Source of the DNA: Bryobacterales bacterium F-183
Lineage (GTDB): Bacteria > Acidobacteriota > Terriglobia > Bryobacterales > Bryobacteraceae
Assembly: GCA_016865505.2 (NCBI GenBank)
Contig: AP025252.1
Span: 372,001 to 436,000 of the forward strand
DNA length: 64,000 nt
Reading direction: 5' to 3'
Part shown: positions 52,777 through 60,743 of the stretch, piece after piece
Layout of the letters: each line of letters starts with the position of its first letter
How positions within the stretch are numbered: position 1 is the stretch's first letter
Translations under genes and position numbers: made by a program
The notes under the pieces: model-generated
What the model was told of the DNA's origin: nothing
The model's input: only the letters and a program-made list of their open reading frames with translations
Database searches by the model: none

Positions 52777-54975
52777 ATGTCACCAAATTCGAGCCGCACG
52801 GCGCTTTCGCCGAAAGTTGTCGTAGCGACCACGGCGGCTCTCTCCTTCATCTCTTTTTGGCGTGGCGCAGCGATTGTACTGAGCGACCTCGCGTCGTCGT
52901 CGTTCTACGCCGGGGGTATCGCTGAGCAGGCGATTGGGAAGTCCGCCCCATGGTTCGTGCTGGCTGTGATGTTTTTCGGCTTCGCGATCCGCAGCGTGTA
53001 CATGGAAAGCTGCGGCATGTTTGTGCGCGGCGGCGTGTACGTGGTGGTGCGCGACGCGATGGGTCCGTTTATGGCACGGCTGTCGGTGTCGGCGCTGGTG
53101 TTCGACTACATCCTGACGGGGCCGATCAGCGTCGTCAGCGCGGGGCAGTACTTAGGGTCGCTGCTGAATGAGTTCAGTACGATGGCCGGGCAGGACTTCC
53201 ATCTGCCGGTGAACTACTTTGCGGCGGCGTTCGGTGTGCTGATTACTTCGTACTTCTGGTGGCAGAACATCAAGGGCATACATGAGTCGAGCGGCAAGGC
53301 GCTGCGGATCATGCAGATTGCCACGGTGATGTTCGGGATGCTGGTGGTGTGGTGTTTGCTGACGTTGCTGATGCGGGGTCCGGCGAATATTCCTCCTGCG
53401 CCGCTGCCTGCCAATGTCGATTTGAGCGAAGAGGCGCAGGGTTGGCTGCACGGTACGTTCTGGGTACAGTTGCCAGCGGTGATCGCGCTGGTGGCGTTTG
53501 GACACTCGCTGCTTTCGATGAGCGGCTTTGAGACCTTGGCGCAGGTGTATCGCGAAATCGCGTATCCGAAGTTGAAGAACCTGAGCCGTACGGCGAACAT
53601 CGTGTGCGGTTACGCGCTGATCTCGACGGGCGTTGTGACGGTGTTCGCGATGATGATCATCCCGGACGATGTGCGCGGACGGTACGTCAACAACCTGATT
53701 GGCGGCCTTTCGATGTACCTGGCCGGGCCGTACGCGTTGCGGCTGGCGTTCCGTGTGTTTGTGGTGTTTGTGGGCATCCTGATGCTGTCGGGTGCGGTGA
53801 ATACGTCGATGATCGGCGCGAACGGTGTCCTGAATCGCGTGGCCGAGGACGGCGTGATGCTGCCCTGGTTCCGCAAGCTGCACAAGCGATTTGGCACGAC
53901 GTACCGGATCGTGAACATGATCACGCTGCTGCAGTTGACGACGATTATTGCCAGCCGCGGCGATGTGTACCTGCTGGGTGAAGCGTACGCGTTTGGCGTG
54001 GTGTGGAGCTTCTTCCTGAAGTCGCTGGGTGTGTTGTCGCTGCGGTTCCAGCGACACGATCAGGAATACAAAGTTCCGTTCAACCTCAAGCTGGGCGGCA
54101 AGGAACTTCCGCTGGGATTGAGCGTGATCACGCTGGTGCTTGGCTTTGTGGCGATCGCGAATCTGTTTTCGAAGAAGATGGCCACCATCAGCGGACTGGC
54201 GTTTACCTTGGGGCTGTTCCTGATCTTCACCATTTCGGACTACATCACCAAGCGTCGCGAGGGCGATAGCAAGGAGATGGAGCAGTTCAACCTCGAACAT
54301 CAGCCGGAAGTGGATTCGACACTGCATGCGCGTCCGGGATCGGTGCTGGTGGCGATTCGCGACTTCGGCCGTATGGACCATCTGCGCAAGGTTTTGGAAA
54401 AGACCAATCTGCGGCGCCACGACATTGTGGTGATGACCGTGCGTCAGATTGCGGGCGCTGGTGAGTACGACCTGACGGAAGCGCAGATCTTTAGCGATTA
54501 CGAGACGCAGTTGTTCAGCCATGTCGTTGCGCTGGCGGAGAAACAGGGCAAGACTGTGGAGTTGCTTGTCGTGCCGGCGGTGGATCCGTTTGACGCGATG
54601 GTACAGACGGCGGCGAAGTTGAAGGCATCGCGCCTGGTCACCGGTGTATCTGAAAAAATGGCATCGGAAGAGCTGGCGCGGCGCATCGGATTGGCGTGGG
54701 AGAAGTTGCCCGAACCACGGCAGCCGTTCTCGCTGGAAGTGATCGCGCCGGGGCGGCCTTCGACGTTTGTGAACCTGGGTCCGCACCCGCCGCGGTTGTG
54801 GCCAGAAGATGTCGAGCGCGTACACGATATCTGGTTGGGGTTGACGGATGAGTTCGGGTCTCAACTGCACCATCGCGACATTGTGGGTACGGCGTTGCGG
54901 CGGCTGGAAGCGGATCTGCAGGGTGCGGACCGCGAGGCTGCACTGGAAGACTTGCGGAAGGAAATAAAGCACTGA
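52777..54975 (+). CDS. APC-family amino-acid permease with USP-like C-terminus
   Basis: 732 residues. Seen: about 12 hydrophobic helices to around residue 490 (AALSFISFWRGAAIV, APWFVLAVMFFGFAI, LTLGFLAIANLF-type segments), with the APC opening FWRGAAIVLSDLASSSFYAGG; then a soluble C-terminal domain from about residue 515 (GSVLVAIRDFGRMDHLRKVLEKTNLRRHDIVVMTVRQ) with the alternating beta-alpha pattern of universal-stress-protein domains. Transports amino acids or similar compounds; the tail may regulate it. First gene of a three-gene operon with a P450 and a methyltransferase. Confidence 0.9.
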   Translation: MSPNSSRTALSPKVVVATTAALSFISFWRGAAIVLSDLASSSFYAGGIAEQAIGKSAPWFVLAVMFFGFAIRSVYMESCGMFVRGGVYVVVRDAMGPFMARLSVSALVFDYILTGPISVVSAGQYLGSLLNEFSTMAGQDFHLPVNYFAAAFGVLITSYFWWQNIKGIHESSGKALRIMQIATVMFGMLVVWCLLTLLMRGPANIPPAPLPANVDLSEEAQGWLHGTFWVQLPAVIALVAFGHSLLSMSGFETLAQVYREIAYPKLKNLSRTANIVCGYALISTGVVTVFAMMIIPDDVRGRYVNNLIGGLSMYLAGPYALRLAFRVFVVFVGILMLSGAVNTSMIGANGVLNRVAEDGVMLPWFRKLHKRFGTTYRIVNMITLLQLTTIIASRGDVYLLGEAYAFGVVWSFFLKSLGVLSLRFQRHDQEYKVPFNLKLGGKELPLGLSVITLVLGFVAIANLFSKKMATISGLAFTLGLFLIFTISDYITKRREGDSKEMEQFNLEHQPEVDSTLHARPGSVLVAIRDFGRMDHLRKVLEKTNLRRHDIVVMTVRQIAGAGEYDLTEAQIFSDYETQLFSHVVALAEKQGKTVELLVVPAVDPFDAMVQTAAKLKASRLVTGVSEKMASEELARRIGLAWEKLPEPRQPFSLEVIAPGRPSTFVNLGPHPPRLWPEDVERVHDIWLGLTDEFGSQLHHRDIVGTALRRLEADLQGADREAALEDLRKEIKH
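54958..54962 (+). promoter_or_regulatory. Shine-Dalgarno supporting a CTG start
   Basis: AAGGA, nine bases before CTG 54972, within the last codons of the permease gene. CTG is followed by A, giving a CTGA overlap with the permease stop, like the ATGA and GTGA overlaps elsewhere in this window. Confidence 0.6.
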
Positions 54976-56303
54976 AGACCTATCCGCCAGGACCCAAAAG
55001 CTACCTGCCATTTGGCATGGTGCGGCACTTTCGCAAGGATGCGCCGGGGTTCCTGTTGCGGACACACGAGCAGTACGGCGATGTCGCGTTCTTGCGGCTG
55101 GGCGGGCAGGATGTGTACCTGCTGTCGCATCCCGAATACATACGCGATGTGCTGGTAACGCACCAATCGAACTTCACCAAGAGCCGTGTCCTGCAGCGGT
55201 CTAAGAAGCTGCTGGGCGAGGGGTTGCTGACGTCTGAAGGGCAGTTGCATCTGCGGCAGCGGCGGATGATCCAGCCGGCGTTTCATCGGGAGAAGCTGCG
55301 CGGGTACGCGACGGCGATGACCGATTGGGCCGTGCGTACGCGAGATCGCTGGCAGGCGGGGCAAGTGGTGGATATGTCCGAAGAGATGGCGCGGCTGACG
55401 TTGGGCATCGTCGGGCAGACGCTGTTTAGCGCGAATGTCGAAGAGGATGCGCCGGAGGTGGGGCGCGCGCTGTCGGCGATTCTCGAGATGTTCAATCTGG
55501 TGATGCTGCCGTATTCGGAGTTGCTCGAAAAGCTGCCGCTGCCGTTTATGCGGCGCTTCAACGAGGCCCGGGATACGCTCGACCGCATTGTGTACCGGAT
55601 CATCGGCGAGCGGCGGGCGTCCGGCGAAGATACGGGCGATTTGCTGTCGATGTTGCTGATGGCGCGCGATGAAGAGGACGACGGCGCGATGTCCGACGAG
55701 CAGGTTCGCAATGAGGCGCTGACGCTGTTTCTGGCTGGGCATGAGACGACGGCGAACGCGTTGACCTGGAGTTGGTATCTGCTGTCGCAACATCCGGAGA
55801 TTGCGGCACGGATGCGGGCGGAGATCGGCACGGAGCCGCCGGGATTTGAAGACTTGCCGCGGCTGAAGTACGTCGAGATGGTGCTGGCGGAGGCGCTGCG
55901 GCTGTATCCACCGGCGTGGGCGATAGGCCGTAAGGCGATTGGGCCGTACAAGATTGGCGACCGGTACGAGTGCGACCCGGGGTCGATTATGCTGATGAGC
56001 CCGTACGTGATGCATCGCGATGCGAAGTACTTTCCGAAGCCCGAGCGGTTTGATCCTGATCGGTGGCTGCCGGAGAATGTCGCACAGAGGCCGAAGTTTT
56101 CGTATGTGCCGTTCGGCGGGGGTACGCGAGTGTGTATCGGGGAGCGGTTCGCGTGGATGGAAGGCGTACTGCTGCTGGCAACGATCGCGCAGAGGTGGAG
56201 TCCAAAGTTGGTGGCGGGGCATGTGGTGCGGCATAAGGCGTTGTTGACCTTGCGGCCGGAGTTCGGCATGAAGATGGTGCTGGAGCCGGTGGCGGGCGCA
56301 TGA
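54972..56303 (+). CDS. Cytochrome P450
   Basis: 443 residues from CTG 54972. Seen: proline-rich hinge YPPGPKSYLPFG directly after the start, I-helix AGHETTANAL, K-helix EALRLYPPAW, the PERFDPDRW motif, and heme loop FSYVPFGGGTRVCIGERF with the axial Cys. Without the CTG start (first ATG is 55017) the conserved hinge would be lost; no ATG, GTG or TTG lies nearby upstream in frame, and AAGGA is well placed for CTG. Substrate oxidation in the cytoplasm with external redox partners. Overlaps the permease stop and, at its end, the methyltransferase start (ATGA). Confidence 0.9.
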   Translation: MKTYPPGPKSYLPFGMVRHFRKDAPGFLLRTHEQYGDVAFLRLGGQDVYLLSHPEYIRDVLVTHQSNFTKSRVLQRSKKLLGEGLLTSEGQLHLRQRRMIQPAFHREKLRGYATAMTDWAVRTRDRWQAGQVVDMSEEMARLTLGIVGQTLFSANVEEDAPEVGRALSAILEMFNLVMLPYSELLEKLPLPFMRRFNEARDTLDRIVYRIIGERRASGEDTGDLLSMLLMARDEEDDGAMSDEQVRNEALTLFLAGHETTANALTWSWYLLSQHPEIAARMRAEIGTEPPGFEDLPRLKYVEMVLAEALRLYPPAWAIGRKAIGPYKIGDRYECDPGSIMLMSPYVMHRDAKYFPKPERFDPDRWLPENVAQRPKFSYVPFGGGTRVCIGERFAWMEGVLLLATIAQRWSPKLVAGHVVRHKALLTLRPEFGMKMVLEPVAGA

Positions 56304-56983
56304 AGAACGAGTTTCTGCCGGTGGATGCGGCGTACGATCGCTGGTCCGCTTTCTACGACACGTACGAGAATCCGATGGTGTTTATGGCCAACCACGTGGT
56401 GTCGCAGGGAGAGATCGCGAGGCTGGCTCATGGCGCGGATGTCTTCGAGTTCGGCTGCGGGACGGGTCGCAACCTGGCGGTACTGGAGGCTGCTGGCGCG
56501 CGTAGCGTAGCGGGGCGGGACTTTTCGGACGGCATGCTGGCAGTGGCGAGAGCACGCAATGCTTCTTGGGATTTGGGCGTGTACAACATGCTGACGCCTC
56601 CGGTGGATCGCGCAGACTCGTCCGCCGATCTGGTGTTGTTCAGCCTGACCTTGGAACATATTGGCGATCTGCGATTGCCTTTGGCGGAGGCGCGGCGCAT
56701 CCTGCGGCTGGGTGGCACGGTAGCGGTGATCGAGATCCATCCGTATCTTTCGCGATCGGGGGTCGCGGCGCATTTTGATGATGGCGACGTTGAGGTTCGT
56801 ATGCCGGTATATGCGCATCAGTTCGGGGACTATCTGAATGCGTTTGCCACATGTGGACTGCAGGTACGCGCGTGCCGGGAGTGGACGCCGGCGTTGGCGG
56901 GCCATCCCTTGGAACTTGCACATATGAAGAATGGACCGGAGTTTCCCTTGTCGGTGGAGTTCCTGCTACAGGCAAGTTCTTAG
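56300..56983 (+). CDS. SAM-dependent methyltransferase
   Basis: 227 residues. Seen: class I motif I VFEFGCGTGRNLAVLEA (residues about 48-64), GRDFSDGMLAVAR, and LVLFSLTLEHIGDLRLPLAEARRILRLGG. Starts in an ATGA overlap with the P450 gene, so expression is coupled. In context, methylates the product or intermediate of the P450 reaction, an inference. The substrate-binding part shows no diagnostic sequence. Confidence 0.9.
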   Translation: MKNEFLPVDAAYDRWSAFYDTYENPMVFMANHVVSQGEIARLAHGADVFEFGCGTGRNLAVLEAAGARSVAGRDFSDGMLAVARARNASWDLGVYNMLTPPVDRADSSADLVLFSLTLEHIGDLRLPLAEARRILRLGGTVAVIEIHPYLSRSGVAAHFDDGDVEVRMPVYAHQFGDYLNAFATCGLQVRACREWTPALAGHPLELAHMKNGPEFPLSVEFLLQASS

Positions 56984-57162
56984 CCTACTCAGAACGTTCG
57001 CCGGATCTTCTCCAGATGAGCGCTTATTTTTGAGATTTACGGTACGAAATCGAAGGTTTTTCCGCTAGTTTAAGTAAGACCCGCCTTGGAATTGCTGGAT
57101 GACCTGGCCGTAGAGCTGGGCGTCAACACAAATTACAACTGAGTTTGGAGCGTTTCTGCCCT

Positions 57163-59430
57163 ATGCGGATTTCCAGCCTGGTATGGCTGTCGAGCGCCGT
57201 GTCTCTTTGCGCGACTGCGCAGATTGTTGTTTATCACGAGACGGCGACTGTGGAGCGAGGTACGACGCGGCAGTTTACGGCATACGTGCCGCTGTCGCCG
57301 AATGCTGTCACCTGGATGGTGAACGGTGTGGTGGGAGGTGCCGCGAGTACGGGCACGGTCACCCAGACGGGTCTGTATCGGGCGCCCGCTACGGTGCCTG
57401 CGAGCAATGTGGTGAATGTACAGGCGCGGAGCAACGCGTATCCGTCGATCATCGGCGCGGCTCGCGTGACGATCGTACAGCCGAAGCCCAATTTGTGGAG
57501 TGTTTCGCCTAACGCGCCTGCATCGGGTGCACCAGTGACGTTGAGCTTGAGCGGCGGGAGTTTGCTGTCAACCGCTGTCGCCACGGTGAACAACGTGCCT
57601 TGGACGACCGAGTTTGTGAGCAGTACGCGGCTGCGGATGACGGGCACGTTCCCGACCGCGGGGGCTTACGTGGTGCGCATCACGCATCCGGGCAATGGAG
57701 CGAATGTCAGCGATCCGGTGACGGTGAATGCCGGGGCTGCGGCGCCGATTGTGGTGAGCGTAACGCCCACTGCGGCGACGGTGACGTTGGGTACGACGCG
57801 GGCGTTTACGTCGAATGTACCGGTGACCTGGTCGGCCACCGCGGGTACGATTTCTGCCGCTGGTTTGTATACCGCGCCTGCTGCAATGCCTGCGTCGCCC
57901 ACAGTGGTGGTGCGTGCGACGAGCACCGCGGATACAACGAAGTTCGCGCAGGCTACGGTGACCTTGCAGGCGGGGTCCACAACGCCTCCGCCGAGCGATC
58001 CTCCAGGACCGGTGAGTCCGGCGTACACGGCGGCGGCGCGATTGCTGGATCAGGCTGCGTTTGGTCCTACACCGGCGATGATCGCCGAGTTGCAGCAGAA
58101 GGGCGTGAATACGTGGCTGGATGAGCAGTTTGCGATGGCGGAGACGGCGATCCCTATTCCGGATAGCAATGGTACGGTGTCGGCGCAGACGTTGAATCGC
58201 CTAGCTACGGCGCCCGATCAATTGCGGCAACGCGTGGCCTGGGCATTGGGCCAGTTCCTGGTGATCTCAGCCAATAAGAATCCGTACCCGAATGAGTACG
58301 TGCCGCATTTGCAGACGTTGAGCCGGAATGCGTTTGGCAACTACCGTACGCTGTTGCGGGAGATCACTCTGAGTCCGCAGATGGGCAAGTATCTGGACCT
58401 GGCGAATTCCACCAAAGCGGGGCCGAACGAAAACTATCCTCGCGAGTTGCTGCAGTTGTTTTCGATTGGGACGGTGCTGCTGAATCCGGATGGTACGCCG
58501 ACCGGGACGCCAGCGTACACGCAGGCGGATGTCGTGCAGTTTGCGCGGGCGTTGACCGGGTGGACGTATCCGACGGCTGCGGGGTCGCAACCGGGGGCTA
58601 CGAACTGGGAGAACTTCTCGGCGCCGGCGATGGAGCCTCGGCAAGGCAATCACGATACGTCGGCAAAGACCTTGCTGAACGGTACGGTATTGCCGGCGGG
58701 GCAGACGGTGGAGCAGGATCTGGACGGGGTGATCGATAACGTGTTCCAGCATCCGAATGTCGGTCCGTTTGTGGCGCTGCGGCTGATTCGCAACATGGTG
58801 AAGAGCAATCCGACACCGGGGTACGTGCAGCGGGTGGCGGCGGTGTTTGCCAACAACGGCGCTGGGATTCGCGGCGATTTGAAGGCTGTGGTGCGGGCGA
58901 TTCTGACCGATGCCGAAGCTCGCAATGATCAAGCGGGACCAAATGACGGGCGGTTGAAGGATCCCATTTATTTCTATGTGTCCTTTGTGCGGACGCTGGG
59001 CGGAACGATTCGGAGTAACACACAGATGGCTTGGGTGTTCACGAATATGGGTCAGCCAGTGTCGGCGCCACAGTCGGTGTTTGGATACTATTCGCCGCTG
59101 TACCGGCTGCCTGGAAATCCGGCGCTGTTTGGACCGGAGTTCCAGATTTATACGCCGACTGAATCGGTGCTGCTGGGCAACGAGATGCACCAGGTGATTC
59201 ACAACGCGAGCAGCGATCCTTCGATTGATCTGACGCCGTTTACGGCTGCGGCGGGCAATGTCGATTCGCTGCTGGATGTCGTAAATCAACGCATGTTTTA
59301 TGGCCGCATGACGGCTGAGCTTCGGGCTGTGCTGCGCAAGGCGGTGCTGCCTTCTTACGACAATCAACAACGGGTTCGCACGGCTTTGTATCTGGCTGCG
59401 CTGAGTGGATATTACGGGGTGCAATACTAA
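57163..59430 (+). CDS. DUF1800 protein with Ig-like domains
   Basis: 755 residues. Seen: signal peptide, a bacterial Ig-like domain (about 25-100), an IPT/TIG-like domain (about 105-185), another Big-type domain (about 190-275), a Pro/Gly linker (TPPPSDPPGP), then DUF1800 from about residue 290 (ARLLDQAAFGPTPAMIAELQ, ENYPRELLQLFSIGT, ARALTGW, FVALRLIRNMVKSNP). DUF1800 proteins are exported and generally paired with DUF1501, as here. ATG at 57163 chosen for the signal peptide; a TTG 18 bases upstream is possible. Last base shared with the next gene's ATG (TAATG). Confidence 0.92.
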   Translation: MRISSLVWLSSAVSLCATAQIVVYHETATVERGTTRQFTAYVPLSPNAVTWMVNGVVGGAASTGTVTQTGLYRAPATVPASNVVNVQARSNAYPSIIGAARVTIVQPKPNLWSVSPNAPASGAPVTLSLSGGSLLSTAVATVNNVPWTTEFVSSTRLRMTGTFPTAGAYVVRITHPGNGANVSDPVTVNAGAAAPIVVSVTPTAATVTLGTTRAFTSNVPVTWSATAGTISAAGLYTAPAAMPASPTVVVRATSTADTTKFAQATVTLQAGSTTPPPSDPPGPVSPAYTAAARLLDQAAFGPTPAMIAELQQKGVNTWLDEQFAMAETAIPIPDSNGTVSAQTLNRLATAPDQLRQRVAWALGQFLVISANKNPYPNEYVPHLQTLSRNAFGNYRTLLREITLSPQMGKYLDLANSTKAGPNENYPRELLQLFSIGTVLLNPDGTPTGTPAYTQADVVQFARALTGWTYPTAAGSQPGATNWENFSAPAMEPRQGNHDTSAKTLLNGTVLPAGQTVEQDLDGVIDNVFQHPNVGPFVALRLIRNMVKSNPTPGYVQRVAAVFANNGAGIRGDLKAVVRAILTDAEARNDQAGPNDGRLKDPIYFYVSFVRTLGGTIRSNTQMAWVFTNMGQPVSAPQSVFGYYSPLYRLPGNPALFGPEFQIYTPTESVLLGNEMHQVIHNASSDPSIDLTPFTAAAGNVDSLLDVVNQRMFYGRMTAELRAVLRKAVLPSYDNQQRVRTALYLAALSGYYGVQY

Positions 59431-60743
59431 TGAACTCCAGAAGAAACTTTCTGAAGCTGATGACCTTGGGCGCGATGAATGCGGCGGCGCAGACGGCCAC
59501 CGATTACAAAGCGCTGGTGTGCGTGTTCCTGTTCGGCGGCTGCGACACGAACAATGTACTGGCACCGCAGGCGACGGCGGAATACAACGCATACCGTACG
59601 ATTCGAGGCAATGTCGCGCTGCCGGATACGAGTGCTTCGATACTGCCGGTGTCCGCACTGAATGGCACGCCATACGGCATGTCGAGTGGGTTGGAGGCGG
59701 TGCATCCTTTATGGGCGCAGCGCCGTTTGGCTGTTGTCGCGAATGTCGGGATGCTGGTGCAGCCGGTGACGCGGGCGCAGGTGCTGGCGGGTACGGCACC
59801 GGTGCCCACCAATCTGTTCTCGCATTCCGATCAGATATTGCAAATGCAGGCCGGGACGCCGAATAGCTCGGCAGGTAGTGGTTGGGCGGGTCGTGTGGCA
59901 GATGCTGTGGCGGCGATGAACAATACGTCGAGCTTTCCGCCAGCGGTGTCGATGTCCGGGCAACAGTTGTTCTGCAAAGGCGAGGCGGTGCAGTCCGCGA
60001 GCCTGATTCCAGGGTTCGACATGGGGCTGTATGGCATGGAGTTCTGGCCGGAAGAGGCGGCGGCAGCGCGGCGGCAGGGCCTGCAAGAGGTACTGGCGCT
60101 TGATAGCGGCGTGCAACTGATTCAAGCGGCGAGCAAAGTACGGCAGGATGCGCTGGTGTTGAGTGGACTGCTGAAGGGCTTGAACAGTGCGCAGCCGTTG
60201 GGCGTTACGTTCCCGCAAACTGGCATCGGGCGGCAGATGCAGCAGGTGGCGCAGATCATCCAACTGCGGCAACAGATCGGGCTGCGGCGGCAGGTGTTCT
60301 TCTGCTCGCTCGATGGGTTTGATACGCATGGTGCGCAGTCCTGGCAGCACTGGCAGTTGCTGGGGCAATTGGGCGCGGCGATGCAGGCGTTCTATCGCGC
60401 GACGGAGCAGTTGGGAGTGGCGGATAAGGTAACGACGTTCACCGAGTCCGAATTCAACCGCACCTTGCAGCCGAGTGGCAGTGGGACGGATCACGCCTGG
60501 GGCGGACATCACATGGTGATGGGCGGCGCGGTGAAGGGCGGCGATGTGTACGGGCGCTATCCGGTGATGGCGCTGGGCGGCCCGGATGATGCGGGGTCGC
60601 GCGGGGTGTGGATCCCTTCGACATCGCTCGACCAGTACGGTGCGACCTTCGCCAAGTGGTTCGGGCTGGACGCTGCGGGGATCGCGCGTGTGTTCCCGAA
60701 CCTGGCGAAGTTCTCTACGGCCGACCTTGGCTTTATGGCTTAA
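59430..60743 (+). CDS. DUF1501 family protein
   Basis: 437 residues. Seen: Tat signal MNSRRNFLKLMTLGAMNAAA, then VCVFLFGGCDTNNVLAP, LFSHSDQILQMQAG, FCSLDGFDTHGAQ, TTFTESEFNRTLQPSGSGTDHAWGGHHMVMGG, the DUF1501 alkaline-phosphatase-like metal-site pattern. Coupled with the DUF1800 gene by a TAATG overlap. Export by Tat suggests cofactor or metal loading before transport. Convergent with the acylase gene (11-base overlap). Confidence 0.93.
   Translation: MNSRRNFLKLMTLGAMNAAAQTATDYKALVCVFLFGGCDTNNVLAPQATAEYNAYRTIRGNVALPDTSASILPVSALNGTPYGMSSGLEAVHPLWAQRRLAVVANVGMLVQPVTRAQVLAGTAPVPTNLFSHSDQILQMQAGTPNSSAGSGWAGRVADAVAAMNNTSSFPPAVSMSGQQLFCKGEAVQSASLIPGFDMGLYGMEFWPEEAAAARRQGLQEVLALDSGVQLIQAASKVRQDALVLSGLLKGLNSAQPLGVTFPQTGIGRQMQQVAQIIQLRQQIGLRRQVFFCSLDGFDTHGAQSWQHWQLLGQLGAAMQAFYRATEQLGVADKVTTFTESEFNRTLQPSGSGTDHAWGGHHMVMGGAVKGGDVYGRYPVMALGGPDDAGSRGVWIPSTSLDQYGATFAKWFGLDAAGIARVFPNLAKFSTADLGFMA

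Noticed and set aside
53152-55065. Long minus-strand open frame (637 residues) opposite the permease and P450
   Set aside because: Arg/Gln/His-rich with no domain; the plus strand has clear families.
58267-59799. Minus-strand open frame (510 residues) opposite DUF1800
   Set aside because: Shadow frame of the same kind, crossing a gene boundary.
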